Position numbers and translations under genes: made by a program
Shown: one piece after another, positions 26,734 to 35,212 of the stretch
Numbering within the stretch: the first letter of the stretch is position 1
Layout of the letters: every line of letters starts with the position of its first letter
Notes under the pieces: generated by a model
The model's input: only the letters and a program-made list of their open reading frames with translations
What the model was told of the DNA's origin: nothing
The model's database searches: none
Assembly: GCA_964554535.1 (NCBI GenBank)
Contig: CAZKPB010000012.1
Span: 1-64,000 of the forward strand
Direction: 5' to 3'
Length of the DNA stretch: 64,000 nucleotides
DNA from: DMER64 sp964554535
GTDB lineage: Bacteria; Bacteroidota; Bacteroidia; Bacteroidales; UBA932

Positions 26734-27993
26734 TCAGATTTTCCAGGGGCCGCGCATAGGTTGGTCAATTAACGCATTGGCGGCAGGGTCATTGATAAAT
26801 TTCAATTTGACGGGGTCAAATTCCAGGTTGCGGTTGAGCCGCAGGGCCACAGCGCCCATATTGACCACCGTGCTGCTGCGGAACCCGTTGTCCTGGTTCA
26901 GTGCAAAGGGACGGCGGGTGCGGATGCATTCGGTAAAATCGGTGTTTTGAGGCGCTGGGTCGGGGAAAGCCGCCAGTTTGTACTTCCAGTCGGGAATGTC
27001 GCAGATAAAATTCTGGTAAACGTTTCCGTTGGGGCCGGCAATGTAGGGCGTGTCGGGGTTTCCGTAGTCGGCACCCCAGAGTACTATCTGGCATCCGTCG
27101 GCGTAGGTGTAGGTGATGCTGCGCCAGGTACCCACGGCGTCGGGGTGTTGCTGGGGAGCGTCAATTTCCACCTTGACGGGGCTGTCGTTGTCCTTGCCCA
27201 ACAGGTATTGCACGGGGTCAATATAATGCTGGCCCATATCGCATAGTCCGCCGCCGTCGTAATCCCAGTAGCCCCGGAACGTCTGGTGGGTGCGGTGGGC
27301 ATTGTAAGGCTTGTAGGGAGCAGGTCCCAGCCATAAATCGTAATCAAAATGGGAGGGTACGGGTTCCGGGGTAAGGTTTTCTTTCCCCACCCAGTAGAAC
27401 TTCCAGTCAAAACCGGTGTGCTTTGAGATGGTCACTTTCAGCGGCCAGCCAAGCAGTCCGCTGTCCACCAATTTTTTGAGCGGCTTTACCGGAGTGCCTA
27501 ATCCGTAGAAGGTATCCGTGAAGCGGAACCAGGTATTGAGCCGGAAGATGCGGCTGTTGCGCCGTACGGCCTCCATGACGCGTTTGCCCTCTCCAATGGT
27601 GCGGGTCATGGGCTTTTCGCACCAAATGTCCTTGCCGGCCTTGGCGGCTTCTACGCACATAATGCCGTGCCAGTGGGGCGGGGTGGCAATATGCACCACG
27701 TCCACATCGGGGTCGTGAATCAAATCCATAAAATGGTGGTACGTCTTGACTTTGTCCGGAACCAGTTTGACGGCGGCTTCCAGGTGATGATCGTCCACAT
27801 CGCACAGGGCCGTAAGCCGGGCTCCGGCATAATCAATATGTCCCACTCCCATGCCGCCCAGGCCGATAATGCCTTTGGTCAGCTGGTCGCTTGGGGCAAT
27901 GAAGCCGTTGCCTCCCAGCACACGGCGCGGAATGATGGTCAGGGCAGCCAGTCCTCCGGCCGCTTTGAGAAAGTTTCTTCTGTTGAGACTCAT
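26734..27993 (-). CDS. Gfo/Idh/MocA-family oxidoreductase, Tat-exported
   Basis: A 419-residue NAD(P)-dependent sugar oxidoreductase. A twin-arginine signal (NRRNFLKAAGGLAAL) sends it folded to the periplasm. The Rossmann fold follows (GIIGLGGMGVGH), then ATPPHWHG and WCEKPMTRT, whose EKP is the family signature. Exported members of this family in Bacteroides oxidise the C3 hydroxyl of glycosides. It is the middle gene of a three-gene minus-strand run: C69 dipeptidase upstream (19-base gap) and the DUF1080 protein downstream. The start at 27993 is set by the Tat motif; the longer frame upstream overlaps the dipeptidase gene. Confidence 0.9.
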   Translation of the reverse strand: MSLNRRNFLKAAGGLAALTIIPRRVLGGNGFIAPSDQLTKGIIGLGGMGVGHIDYAGARLTALCDVDDHHLEAAVKLVPDKVKTYHHFMDLIHDPDVDVVHIATPPHWHGIMCVEAAKAGKDIWCEKPMTRTIGEGKRVMEAVRRNSRIFRLNTWFRFTDTFYGLGTPVKPLKKLVDSGLLGWPLKVTISKHTGFDWKFYWVGKENLTPEPVPSHFDYDLWLGPAPYKPYNAHRTHQTFRGYWDYDGGGLCDMGQHYIDPVQYLLGKDNDSPVKVEIDAPQQHPDAVGTWRSITYTYADGCQIVLWGADYGNPDTPYIAGPNGNVYQNFICDIPDWKYKLAAFPDPAPQNTDFTECIRTRRPFALNQDNGFRSSTVVNMGAVALRLNRNLEFDPVKLKFINDPAANALIDQPMRGPWKI

Positions 27994-28012
27994 ACTATCA
28001 GTAATAAATTGT

Positions 28013-29653
28013 CTATCGGAGCTTGTTGTTGGTATATTTGACAAACAGCGTGTTACGCAGCTTGTGGTAGGTGTCCATAATGGTGTCGGCACATTGTTGG
28101 GCGTATTGGTCCAGCAAGGCCACCGCCTTTTGGTGGTCTTGCTTGTCCAGTTCCAAATACTGCTGTTCAATGAGCGCGTTCTGGATAAAGAACGAGGTTT
28201 CCATGGGCTCGCGGGCCTGCCGCAAGTCTTCCTTGGCGTCCTGATAACACAGGTTCAACAGGTTGTCAATCACGTCAAAGGCCCAGCGGGAAGACGTCTC
28301 TGAGAATTCCTCGGGATTGTACTCCCTATATACGGCCGGCGTAACGGTCATCCCGGCATAGAACGGAATATAGGGCGATGCGTACGCATTGTCCTGAAAC
28401 ACCCAGTATACGCCTCCTATTTGCCGAGGCAACCAGCCGCGCAACTGTGCGCACATGCCGTACTCTCCGTCCACCCGCGCCGTCAGGCGGCGGCGGTTGG
28501 TACGCAGGAGCTTCTGCAACTCGGCATTGGGAAAGGGGGTGGCCAGGCGGCTCTTCTGGGCCTTGCCGTCCTTGCCCACAATGTACCAGGCGGCATCATT
28601 TTCCTTGTCGTAGATGGTGCCGGTGAAGGTAGAGCGCTGGAAAGCCATGATGTCCTGTATGGTAAACAGTTTGTCGGGCTTGAACGAGAAGGGGTACATT
28701 CCAATGGGTTCTATGGTGGCGCCGTACTGGTCCAGGTTTTTGTAAGGGTCTGTGGTCCAGCGTTGCGGCAGTTCGGGCAGGTTGGGGTTATACAGCGCGT
28801 TGAACAGCCATTGGCGGTGTGTGTGGGCTTCACGCGGGGTCACACCGGCGTAGGCGTTGCTCCAGATAAAGGGCATGGTGCCGTTTGGATCCCACCAGCC
28901 GTGCTCAATGGCTACGCTCTGATAGTTGGCGCTGGCTTTGTATTCGTCGGGTTTGGAAAGGTCAATTTCTTCTATGACGCTCCAGTTGGATATGATGGCC
29001 ACGTGGTCGTCCGGTACGCGGCGGGCGGCCCAGATACAACCCAAAGTGCCGCTGTCTTTTTTCCAGCCTTTGCCCACGGCAAAGAACTCAAGCACCCACA
29101 CTTCGTCGGGGTCGGCCAGGGTAACCAGTTCGGGGTCTTGTCCGCAGGAGGGCAGAAAGCCGTAGGTCTCCATAAGGGAGGTCATCAGCTCCAGTGCCTC
29201 GCGGGCGGTCTTGCAGCGTTGCAGGGCAAAGATCTGGGCCTGTTCTATGGTCATGATCTGGTCGCCTTCATCCACGGTCAGTTGCAGTTCGGGCCGCTGG
29301 TTGGTAGTGCTTTCCCCGATACAGAGTTGGTATTCGTTCATATGCGAATAGGCCGAGTGGAAATACGTATAGGTTTGGGCCACCTGTGGAATGGTGCCCA
29401 GCACCCGTCCGTAGTCGTTGATGGGGCGACTGTTTTCCAGCAGCCCCCAATACACGTTGGCCACCGCCCCATTGGGGAATTGCTGTCCGGGGACAATACG
29501 TATCCGGCTGTCGGGACCGCAGTCGGTGTGGGAATTCAGTACGCTGCCGTCGGCCGTGGCTTTCTTGCCTGCCACTATCACGGTGCAGGCGTGGGAGTTT
29601 TGCGCAAGGCCCGCTCCAAGCAGGAAAAGGGCACATAAGAAGAGTCGTTTCAC
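28013..29653 (-). CDS. Peptidase family C69 dipeptidase
   Basis: A 546-residue secreted N-terminal nucleophile hydrolase. The signal peptide (MKRLFLCALFLLGAGLAQNSHA) is followed directly by Cys 23, the expected N-terminal catalytic residue of mature C69 enzymes (ACTVIVAGKKATADGSVL). Family members cleave dipeptides, probably in the periplasm. It leads a minus-strand operon with the oxidoreductase and the DUF1080 protein, an unusual mix of peptide and sugar enzymes. A TATCTTTG -7 box (29679-29686) and a 10-bp dyad lie just upstream in the divergent region shared with the DUF362 gene. Confidence 0.9.
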   Translation of the reverse strand: MKRLFLCALFLLGAGLAQNSHACTVIVAGKKATADGSVLNSHTDCGPDSRIRIVPGQQFPNGAVANVYWGLLENSRPINDYGRVLGTIPQVAQTYTYFHSAYSHMNEYQLCIGESTTNQRPELQLTVDEGDQIMTIEQAQIFALQRCKTAREALELMTSLMETYGFLPSCGQDPELVTLADPDEVWVLEFFAVGKGWKKDSGTLGCIWAARRVPDDHVAIISNWSVIEEIDLSKPDEYKASANYQSVAIEHGWWDPNGTMPFIWSNAYAGVTPREAHTHRQWLFNALYNPNLPELPQRWTTDPYKNLDQYGATIEPIGMYPFSFKPDKLFTIQDIMAFQRSTFTGTIYDKENDAAWYIVGKDGKAQKSRLATPFPNAELQKLLRTNRRRLTARVDGEYGMCAQLRGWLPRQIGGVYWVFQDNAYASPYIPFYAGMTVTPAVYREYNPEEFSETSSRWAFDVIDNLLNLCYQDAKEDLRQAREPMETSFFIQNALIEQQYLELDKQDHQKAVALLDQYAQQCADTIMDTYHKLRNTLFVKYTNNKLR

Positions 29654-29678
29654 GATGAGTTTTTTTTGGGTATTCTTA

Positions 29679-29686
29679 CAAAGATA
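29679..29686 (-). promoter_or_regulatory. -7 box for the dipeptidase operon
   Basis: On the minus strand this reads TATCTTTG, an exact TAnnTTTG match 25 bases before the start codon. A TTTG (29704-29707) lies 17 bases upstream, two short of the usual spacing. Confidence 0.55.
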
Positions 29687-29695
29687 AGGATATTT

Positions 29696-29717
29696 AACTT
29701 TCGCAAATGCGAAAGTT
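29696..29717. promoter_or_regulatory. 10-bp perfect dyad between divergent genes
   Basis: AACTTTCGCA is followed after two bases by its exact complement TGCGAAAGTT. It lies between the C69 operon and the DUF362 gene and overlaps the possible -33 region of the former, the right place for an operator. It could also simply be a hairpin. Confidence 0.5.
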
Positions 29718-29736
29718 TCCCTATATTTACCACATC

Positions 29737-30852
29737 ATGAGTGAAGTTTTCTATTCTAACTTACATGCTTCTCCGGGCAACAGTTTGCCCGCGAAATTCA
29801 AGAAATTAATAAAGGCGGCAGGCATTGAACAAATGCACTGTAAAGATAAATTTGCCGCCATAAAGATCCATTTTGGAGAGCTGGGCAATATGGCTTTTCT
29901 GCGTCACAATTACGCCCAACGTCTGGCCGAGGTGCTTGCCGATATGGGTGCCAAACCTTTCCTGGCAGACTCCAATACGTTATATTCCGGTACACGCTCC
30001 AATGCGGTGGACCATTTGCATACGGCTTTTCTCAACGGATACAACGCCGTGAGCGTGCCTTCGGCCCCGGTGATTATTGCCGACGGACTTAAAGGTACGG
30101 ATGAAGTGTCTGTCCCCGTTCCGGGCGGCACCTATTGCATTGAAGCTAAAATCGGCGCGGTCATTGCCAAAGCCGATGCCATAATATCCTTGTCGCACTT
30201 CAAGGGACACGAGCAGACCAGTTTTGGGGGAGCCCTCAAAAACCTGGGAATGGGGTCGGCCAGTGTAGGCGGAAAGTTGCATCTGCATTCCGATTCGCAG
30301 CCCACCGTTAACCGTGACCTGTGTGTGGGCTGCGGCCAGTGCGAGGCCAATTGCCGTCACGGTGCCATTCGCGTGGCTTTGGACGGGGTGGCGGTCATTG
30401 ACAAGACTATCTGCGTGGGTTGCGGCCAGTGTATTGCCGTATGTCAGTTCGGGGCGGCCTGTGTGGACAGCTGGTCCTCGGCCCGTAACCTGGCGGCCAA
30501 AATATCCGAATACGCGCTGGCGGTGGTGCACGGGAAACCCCATTTCCATGTGGCGCTCATTACGGATGTATCTCCGCTGTGCGACTGCTGGGGCTGTAAC
30601 GACGTACCCATTGTGCCCAATCTGGGTATGCTGGCCTCTTTTGACCCGGTGGCTCTGGACCAGGCCTGTTTTGATATGGTGTGCAAGGCCGAGGCGATAC
30701 CCGGCAGTGCGGTCAATCCGGACGGACAGGACTCGCATCGTGACCAGAATAAATTCCATTTTGTCCACCCCGCCACGGACGGACTTTTTGGACTGGAACA
30801 CGCGGAAACAATCGGATTGGGTTCGCGGACCTATACACTTACAGAAATATAA
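29737..30852 (+). CDS. DUF362 protein with two 4Fe-4S clusters
   Basis: A 371-residue protein. The N-terminal DUF362 domain (IKIHFGELGN, SLSHFKGHEQTSFGGALKNLG) is interrupted around residues 192-245 by two ferredoxin clusters: CVGCGQCEANC and CVGCGQCIAVC, each followed by a distant Cys. DUF362 proteins are found with iron-sulfur enzymes, but their reaction is not known. An iron-sulfur aldo-keto reductase follows after 16 bases, suggesting an electron-transfer pair. The ATG at 29737 (MSEVFYSN) is preferred to an earlier frame start in the divergent promoter region. Confidence 0.88.
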   Translation: MSEVFYSNLHASPGNSLPAKFKKLIKAAGIEQMHCKDKFAAIKIHFGELGNMAFLRHNYAQRLAEVLADMGAKPFLADSNTLYSGTRSNAVDHLHTAFLNGYNAVSVPSAPVIIADGLKGTDEVSVPVPGGTYCIEAKIGAVIAKADAIISLSHFKGHEQTSFGGALKNLGMGSASVGGKLHLHSDSQPTVNRDLCVGCGQCEANCRHGAIRVALDGVAVIDKTICVGCGQCIAVCQFGAACVDSWSSARNLAAKISEYALAVVHGKPHFHVALITDVSPLCDCWGCNDVPIVPNLGMLASFDPVALDQACFDMVCKAEAIPGSAVNPDGQDSHRDQNKFHFVHPATDGLFGLEHAETIGLGSRTYTLTEI

Positions 30853-30868
30853 TTCAGGAGGTTACTAT

Positions 30869-32119
30869 ATGGATTCAGAATCAACATTTTCACGCAGAGA
30901 GTTTCTGAGGACTCTGGCCGTGGCGGGAGCCGGATTGTATTTGGTGCGTTTGCCCCTGACGGCTGCAGTACCCTATCAGAAAAAAGAATCGAAAGCGTAC
31001 CAAATGAAATATCGGTTATTGGGACGTACCGGATTGAATGTGAGTGTGATTGGATTAGGCTGTGAAGGATTTTCCGGCAAGTCGGCCCAGGAGTTGGGCC
31101 ACGAACTGGATTTTGCACAGGAACACGGAATCAATTTCATTGACCTGTACGCGTCTGACCCGCAGTTGCGCAGCAACTTGGGGAAAGCCCTCAAGGGAAG
31201 GCGCAAAAAATTTTTGATTCAGGGACATATCTGTTCCACCTGGGAAAACGGGCAGTACCTGCGCACCCGGGACGTGAACAAGACCAAGGCGGCCTTCCGT
31301 GATTTGTTGCAACGACTGAGTACGGACTATGTGGATATTGGGATGATTCACTACGTGGATGACGTGGATGACTTCCACACCGTCTTTGACGGGGAAATTA
31401 TCCGGCTGGTGAACCAGTACAAGCGGGAAGGGCAGATCCGCTATATAGGGATAAGCAGCCACAATACGCAGGTAGCCCGGATGGCTGTGGAAACGGGGCT
31501 GGTGGACGTGCTGATGTTTTCTCTTAACCCCGCCTATGACATGATGCCCGACCCGCAGCACAAGGAGCGTCAGTTGTTGGACCCGCAACGCAAGGCGTTG
31601 TACGAACTGTGTGCGCGCACCAATGTGGGCATTGACGTGATGAAGGCTTTTGGAGGGGGCAATCTGCTGAGTGACAAGAACTCTCCTTTTGGGAAGGCGC
31701 TCACACCGGCCCAATGCATTGAATACGCCCTCAGCCGTCCGGGTGTGGCGTCGGTGATGTGTGGATGCAACGGCTTGGAACAGATGCAACAATCTCTTGA
31801 CTGGTGCACCGCCACGGCGGCCCAAAAAGATTATGCCGCCACCTTGGCGACCGCTGCCGGTTATTCTTGGAAAGGGCAGTGCATGTATTGCGGACATTGC
31901 GCCCCCTGCGTCAAAAACATTGACATAGCCTCGGTAAACAAATACCTCAATCTGGCCCTGGCCGGTGAACAGATTCCGGAAACCGTGCGGGACCACTACA
32001 AACTGCTGGCGCACCACGCCGGCGAGTGTGTGGAATGCGGTGCCTGTATGAAGCGCTGTCCTTTTGAGGTGAATATTATAGCGCAGATGCGCAAGGCAAA
32101 AAAAGTATTCGGATATTGA
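30869..32119 (+). CDS. Aldo/keto reductase with C-terminal 4Fe-4S domain, Tat signal
   Basis: A 416-residue protein with three parts: a twin-arginine export signal (SRREFLRTLAVAGAG), an aldo/keto reductase barrel (MKYRLLGRTGLNVSVIGLGC; the lysine and tyrosine region is diverged) and a ferredoxin-like tail with CMYCGHCAPC and CVECGACMKRCPF. This class is widespread in anaerobes, with no settled substrate. A perfect AGGAGG ribosome-binding site sits eight bases before the ATG at 30869, which fixes the start; a longer frame upstream lies within the DUF362 gene. Export with clusters suggests periplasmic redox work. Confidence 0.9.
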   Translation: MDSESTFSRREFLRTLAVAGAGLYLVRLPLTAAVPYQKKESKAYQMKYRLLGRTGLNVSVIGLGCEGFSGKSAQELGHELDFAQEHGINFIDLYASDPQLRSNLGKALKGRRKKFLIQGHICSTWENGQYLRTRDVNKTKAAFRDLLQRLSTDYVDIGMIHYVDDVDDFHTVFDGEIIRLVNQYKREGQIRYIGISSHNTQVARMAVETGLVDVLMFSLNPAYDMMPDPQHKERQLLDPQRKALYELCARTNVGIDVMKAFGGGNLLSDKNSPFGKALTPAQCIEYALSRPGVASVMCGCNGLEQMQQSLDWCTATAAQKDYAATLATAAGYSWKGQCMYCGHCAPCVKNIDIASVNKYLNLALAGEQIPETVRDHYKLLAHHAGECVECGACMKRCPFEVNIIAQMRKAKKVFGY

Positions 32120-32120
32120 C

Positions 32121-33296
32121 ATGAAAAAGATTTCGTTTTTTCTTTTGGGGGTGTTGCTGCTATGCGGCTGCCGCCAAGCGGACCCTGCGCAAAAGGCCAA
32201 TCAGACTCTTGAGTCATTGAGGCAACAGCTGAATGCGGTGGGATTTTCCGTAGCTGTGGTAAAGGACAATCAAATCATCTATACGCAGGCGTTTGGATAT
32301 AAGTCGTTGGAAGACAGCGTGCCGTTGGCTCCTGACAACCTTATGCGCATTGCCTCTATTTCCAAGAGTTTTACCGCCACGGCGCTGATGCAGCAGTACG
32401 AACAGGGCAAATTCTCCCTGGATGACGACGTGAGTGAGGCTTTGGGCTTCTTGTTGCGCAACCCGTATTTTCCGGAGGTTCCCATTACGTACCGGATGCT
32501 GCTGACCCACACTTCCAGTCTGCTGGATACGGCCGGCTACTTCAGTCTGGACGTGGTCAACCCGCAAAAAACGGCCGACGTGCGAGGGTCGTTTCACCAA
32601 TACCGTCCCGGCAGCGCCTACGATTACTGCAATCTGGGCTTCAATACTATTGGTGCGCTGGTGGAAATTCATTCCGGAGAACGTTTTGATAGCTATGTCA
32701 AGGCCCATATCCTGGAACCGCTGGGACTGTATGCCTCGTTTAATGTAAACGATCTGGATGCCGCGCGTTTTGCCACGTTGTACGAATATGAGGACGGCGC
32801 CTTTGTGGCGCAAGAGGAAGCCTACGCCCCCAGAAAAGAGCAGATAGCCCAATACGTTCCGGGCTATTCCACTCCCGTCTTTTCTCCTACCGGCGGTATG
32901 AAGATCTGTGCGGCAGACCTGGCCAAACATATGCTTATACAGATGAACGGAGGTTCCTGGAACGGGGTGACCCTTTTGGCCCCGCAAAGCGTGGAGGCTA
33001 TGCAGACGCCTTCACACATACAGCCTTATGACAATCCTGAAGCGCAGCAACTGTACGGGTTCGCCCTGGAACAGACGGACAAACTGGTGCAGGGCGAACA
33101 CCTGACGGGGCACACCGGCAGTGCGTACGGGCTTGCCTCGGCCTTTTTCTTCAGTCCCCAGAAACATTTCGGGCTGGTGATGATGTGCAACGGGTATGAT
33201 GCCACGCGGCCGGTGTTGGACAACGGGTTTGAGGCTATCCGGTCGGACGTGATCAATGCGCTGTACCGCATATTTATTGCGCCCGGTGTGCAGTAA
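32121..33296 (+). CDS. Serine hydrolase (beta-lactamase/DD-peptidase fold), lipoprotein
   Basis: A 391-residue lipoprotein (lipobox LLLCGC) of the class C beta-lactamase-like family. The active-site motifs are all visible: SISK (SxxK nucleophile) after RIA, YCN (YxN) in SAYDYCNLGFN, and HTGSAYG near the C terminus. These proteins may be esterases, D-amino-acid peptidases or peptidoglycan-modifying enzymes; true beta-lactamase activity is not implied. It starts one base after the aldo-keto reductase stop, so it is probably translationally coupled to that gene, although no functional link is obvious. Confidence 0.88.
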   Translation: MKKISFFLLGVLLLCGCRQADPAQKANQTLESLRQQLNAVGFSVAVVKDNQIIYTQAFGYKSLEDSVPLAPDNLMRIASISKSFTATALMQQYEQGKFSLDDDVSEALGFLLRNPYFPEVPITYRMLLTHTSSLLDTAGYFSLDVVNPQKTADVRGSFHQYRPGSAYDYCNLGFNTIGALVEIHSGERFDSYVKAHILEPLGLYASFNVNDLDAARFATLYEYEDGAFVAQEEAYAPRKEQIAQYVPGYSTPVFSPTGGMKICAADLAKHMLIQMNGGSWNGVTLLAPQSVEAMQTPSHIQPYDNPEAQQLYGFALEQTDKLVQGEHLTGHTGSAYGLASAFFFSPQKHFGLVMMCNGYDATRPVLDNGFEAIRSDVINALYRIFIAPGVQ

Positions 33297-33335
33297 ACGG
33301 CGGGGGAATGCATTTAGAATTAAACGGTTGTTGTT

Positions 33336-33782
33336 ATGAAAAAGATTACCAGAAGTTGTTTCCGCTTCAAAAACTGGATACTTTCCGGACTCATGGGAAT
33401 GTTGGGGGTTACCTCGTGTGACCGTATATTGCCCAGGGTGGAATATGGTATGCCTCACGCGGACCATACGCTTAAAGGCTCCGTCACCACACTGCAAAAT
33501 GTGGCTCTTCCGGGAATCAGGGTGGTGGTGAAGGTAAAAGACAAGGAATGGGCCGATACCTTAAAGACAGATGCTTCCGGCAATTATATGTTCCAGGACC
33601 CGTATGCCTGGCCCGATACGGACTACGACGTGATTTTTGAAGATACCGACGGCGCGGAAAACGGCGGTACCTTCCGCACGCAAACCCAAACGGCCGAGTT
33701 TGGCAACTATTCCAAACCTTCCGGAAATTGGTACCACGGAGCCCAGACGGTGACGTTGAACGTCAAGATGGAAAACGAATAG
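33336..33782 (+). CDS. Putative lipoprotein of an rSAM/lipoprotein system
   Basis: A 148-residue protein with a lipobox (GVTSC, Cys 28) after an unusually long N-terminal region (MKKITRSCFRFKNWILSG). The mature part begins DRILPRVEYGMPHADHTLKG and folds as a small carboxypeptidase-regulatory or transthyretin-like sandwich (LPGIRVVVKVKDKEW, TLKTDASGNYMFQDP). A radical SAM/SPASM gene starts 12 bases later. The arrangement matches the lipoprotein half of the TIGR04133/TIGR04134 type pairs known in Bacteroidota, in which the lipoprotein may be the substrate of the radical enzyme. That substrate role is not proven. Confidence 0.75.
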   Translation: MKKITRSCFRFKNWILSGLMGMLGVTSCDRILPRVEYGMPHADHTLKGSVTTLQNVALPGIRVVVKVKDKEWADTLKTDASGNYMFQDPYAWPDTDYDVIFEDTDGAENGGTFRTQTQTAEFGNYSKPSGNWYHGAQTVTLNVKMENE

Positions 33783-33794
33783 TTTTTTGCGGCC

Positions 33795-34868
33795 ATGCGG
33801 CAAAAATTGGCTCTTGAACTGCACCGGATGCAATGCCATACGTTGCGTAAAACGCATCCCCTGCGCGCGTTGTTCTGGGAATGCACCCTGCGTTGCAATA
33901 TGCACTGTCTGCATTGCGGAAGCGACTGCAAGACCGTTTCCAAAACGGCCGATATGCCGGCGGCCGATTTTCTCAAAGTCATAGCTCAGATCAGTGCGTC
34001 CCTGTCCCGGGGAGCACCCAAACCGGAAATTATCCTTACCGGAGGGGAAGCCTTGTTGCGTAAGGATCTGGAAGACGTGGGCCTGCTGCTCAACGGGGCC
34101 GGGTATGCCTGGGGGCTGGTGACCAACGGATTGTTACTGACAGCGGCACGTTACGAATCTCTGAAACAAAGCGGGATGGGCGCCCTGACGCTCAGTCTGG
34201 ACGGTTTCAGGGAAGATCACAATTGGATGCGCGGGGTGGAAGGGGCCTTTGACGGGGCGTTGCGGGCGTTGGATGTGCTGCTGGCGGACACCTCGGGCCA
34301 GGTCAACTGGGATATTGTCACCTGTGTCAACCGCCGCACACTGCCCAAGTTACCGGCTTTCAAGCAATGGCTCATAGAAAAGGGCGTCCGTCACTGGCGC
34401 CTCTTTACGGTCTTCCCCAGCGGAAGGGCCGTGGAAAATCCTTTTTTACAACTGACGCCCCAAGAATTTGCGGCCACTTTTGATTTTATTGTCGCCACCC
34501 GCAAAGAAGGGCTGATAGACGTCTCGTACGGCTGTGAAGGTTTTTTGGGTCCCTACGAGGGGAAGGTGCGGGACCATCTGTTCAGTTGCCAGGCCGGCGT
34601 TACGGTGGCCTCCGTGCTGGCCGACGGTTCCATTGGGGCCTGTCCGTCCATCAGGGCCAACTTCAATCAGGGTTCCATTTACACGGATTCCTTTATGGAC
34701 GTATGGAATAATGAATTCAAAGTATTCCGCGACCGCAGCTGGACGCGTCGCGTGGAACCCTGTGCCGGCTGCAACCAGTGGCGTTACTGTATGGGCAACG
34801 GAATGCATCTGTGGGATAATGAACAGCATCTGAAGTGCTGCCATTACCACAGATTGCTAGACCGCTAA
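33795..34868 (+). CDS. Radical SAM/SPASM protein of an rSAM/lipoprotein system
   Basis: A 357-residue enzyme. The radical SAM cluster motif is CNMHCLHC (Cys 34, 38, 41), followed by LTGGEALLRKDLE and TLSLDGFREDHN, standard for the AdoMet barrel. The C-terminal SPASM region carries the extra cysteines (GACPSIRANF, VEPCAGCNQWRYC, KCCHYH) that bind auxiliary clusters in peptide- and protein-modifying members. With the lipoprotein gene immediately upstream, this looks like a post-translational modification pair. The modification is unknown. It overlaps the convergent DUF2007 gene by four bases. Confidence 0.85.
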   Translation: MRQKLALELHRMQCHTLRKTHPLRALFWECTLRCNMHCLHCGSDCKTVSKTADMPAADFLKVIAQISASLSRGAPKPEIILTGGEALLRKDLEDVGLLLNGAGYAWGLVTNGLLLTAARYESLKQSGMGALTLSLDGFREDHNWMRGVEGAFDGALRALDVLLADTSGQVNWDIVTCVNRRTLPKLPAFKQWLIEKGVRHWRLFTVFPSGRAVENPFLQLTPQEFAATFDFIVATRKEGLIDVSYGCEGFLGPYEGKVRDHLFSCQAGVTVASVLADGSIGACPSIRANFNQGSIYTDSFMDVWNNEFKVFRDRSWTRRVEPCAGCNQWRYCMGNGMHLWDNEQHLKCCHYHRLLDR

Positions 34869-35119
34869 CGGGCCTGCTCGTCTTCACTCTCTGCCTGTTC
34901 CGCGTCTTTGTGCAAGTCTTTGGCTACCCATTTGCGGGCTGCCTCTTCTTCCTCATCCGGTACGCGCACGTCAATGGTGAACGTGTCGATAAGGATTACC
35001 GGCGGATAGATGGAGTTCATGGCATTGTTGAACACTACGGGATGCAGGCCTTCATTTTCCAGCTTGCCTTTTATGAGTTCGGCTTCAAAGGGAGAAGCGC
35101 AATGTGTAATTATTTTCAT
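34865..35119 (-). CDS. DUF2007 family protein
   Basis: An 84-residue protein opening KIITHCASPFEAELIKGKLENEG, the conserved start of the DUF2007 family of putative signal-transducing proteins, ending in an acidic tail (EEEEAARKW, EQAESEDEQ). No enzymatic motif is present, and the name signal transducer is only an annotation convention. It lies between the radical SAM gene and the GH92 gene on the opposite strand, with its own short divergent promoter region (35120-35212). Confidence 0.82.
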   Translation of the reverse strand: MKIITHCASPFEAELIKGKLENEGLHPVVFNNAMNSIYPPVILIDTFTIDVRVPDEEEEAARKWVAKDLHKDAEQAESEDEQAR

Positions 35120-35212
35120 AGGGTCGGGTATTTACATTACGTATTTTATTTCAGGTGAAAGATACGTAAAATCTGCGTACCTTCGCACATCTCAAACTCT
35201 CAACTACCCGTT

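Noticed and set aside
28421..29638. 405-codon open frame on the plus strand
   Set aside because: Antisense to the C69 dipeptidase; no recognisable motifs.
30314..32119. Longer aldo-keto reductase frame from 30314
   Set aside because: It overlaps the DUF362 gene out of frame; the AGGAGG site and Tat signal fix the start at 30869.
32121..33296. Antibiotic-resistance beta-lactamase
   Set aside because: The SxxK/YxN/HTG motifs are shared by many esterases and peptidases; a lipoprotein of this kind is not evidence of resistance.
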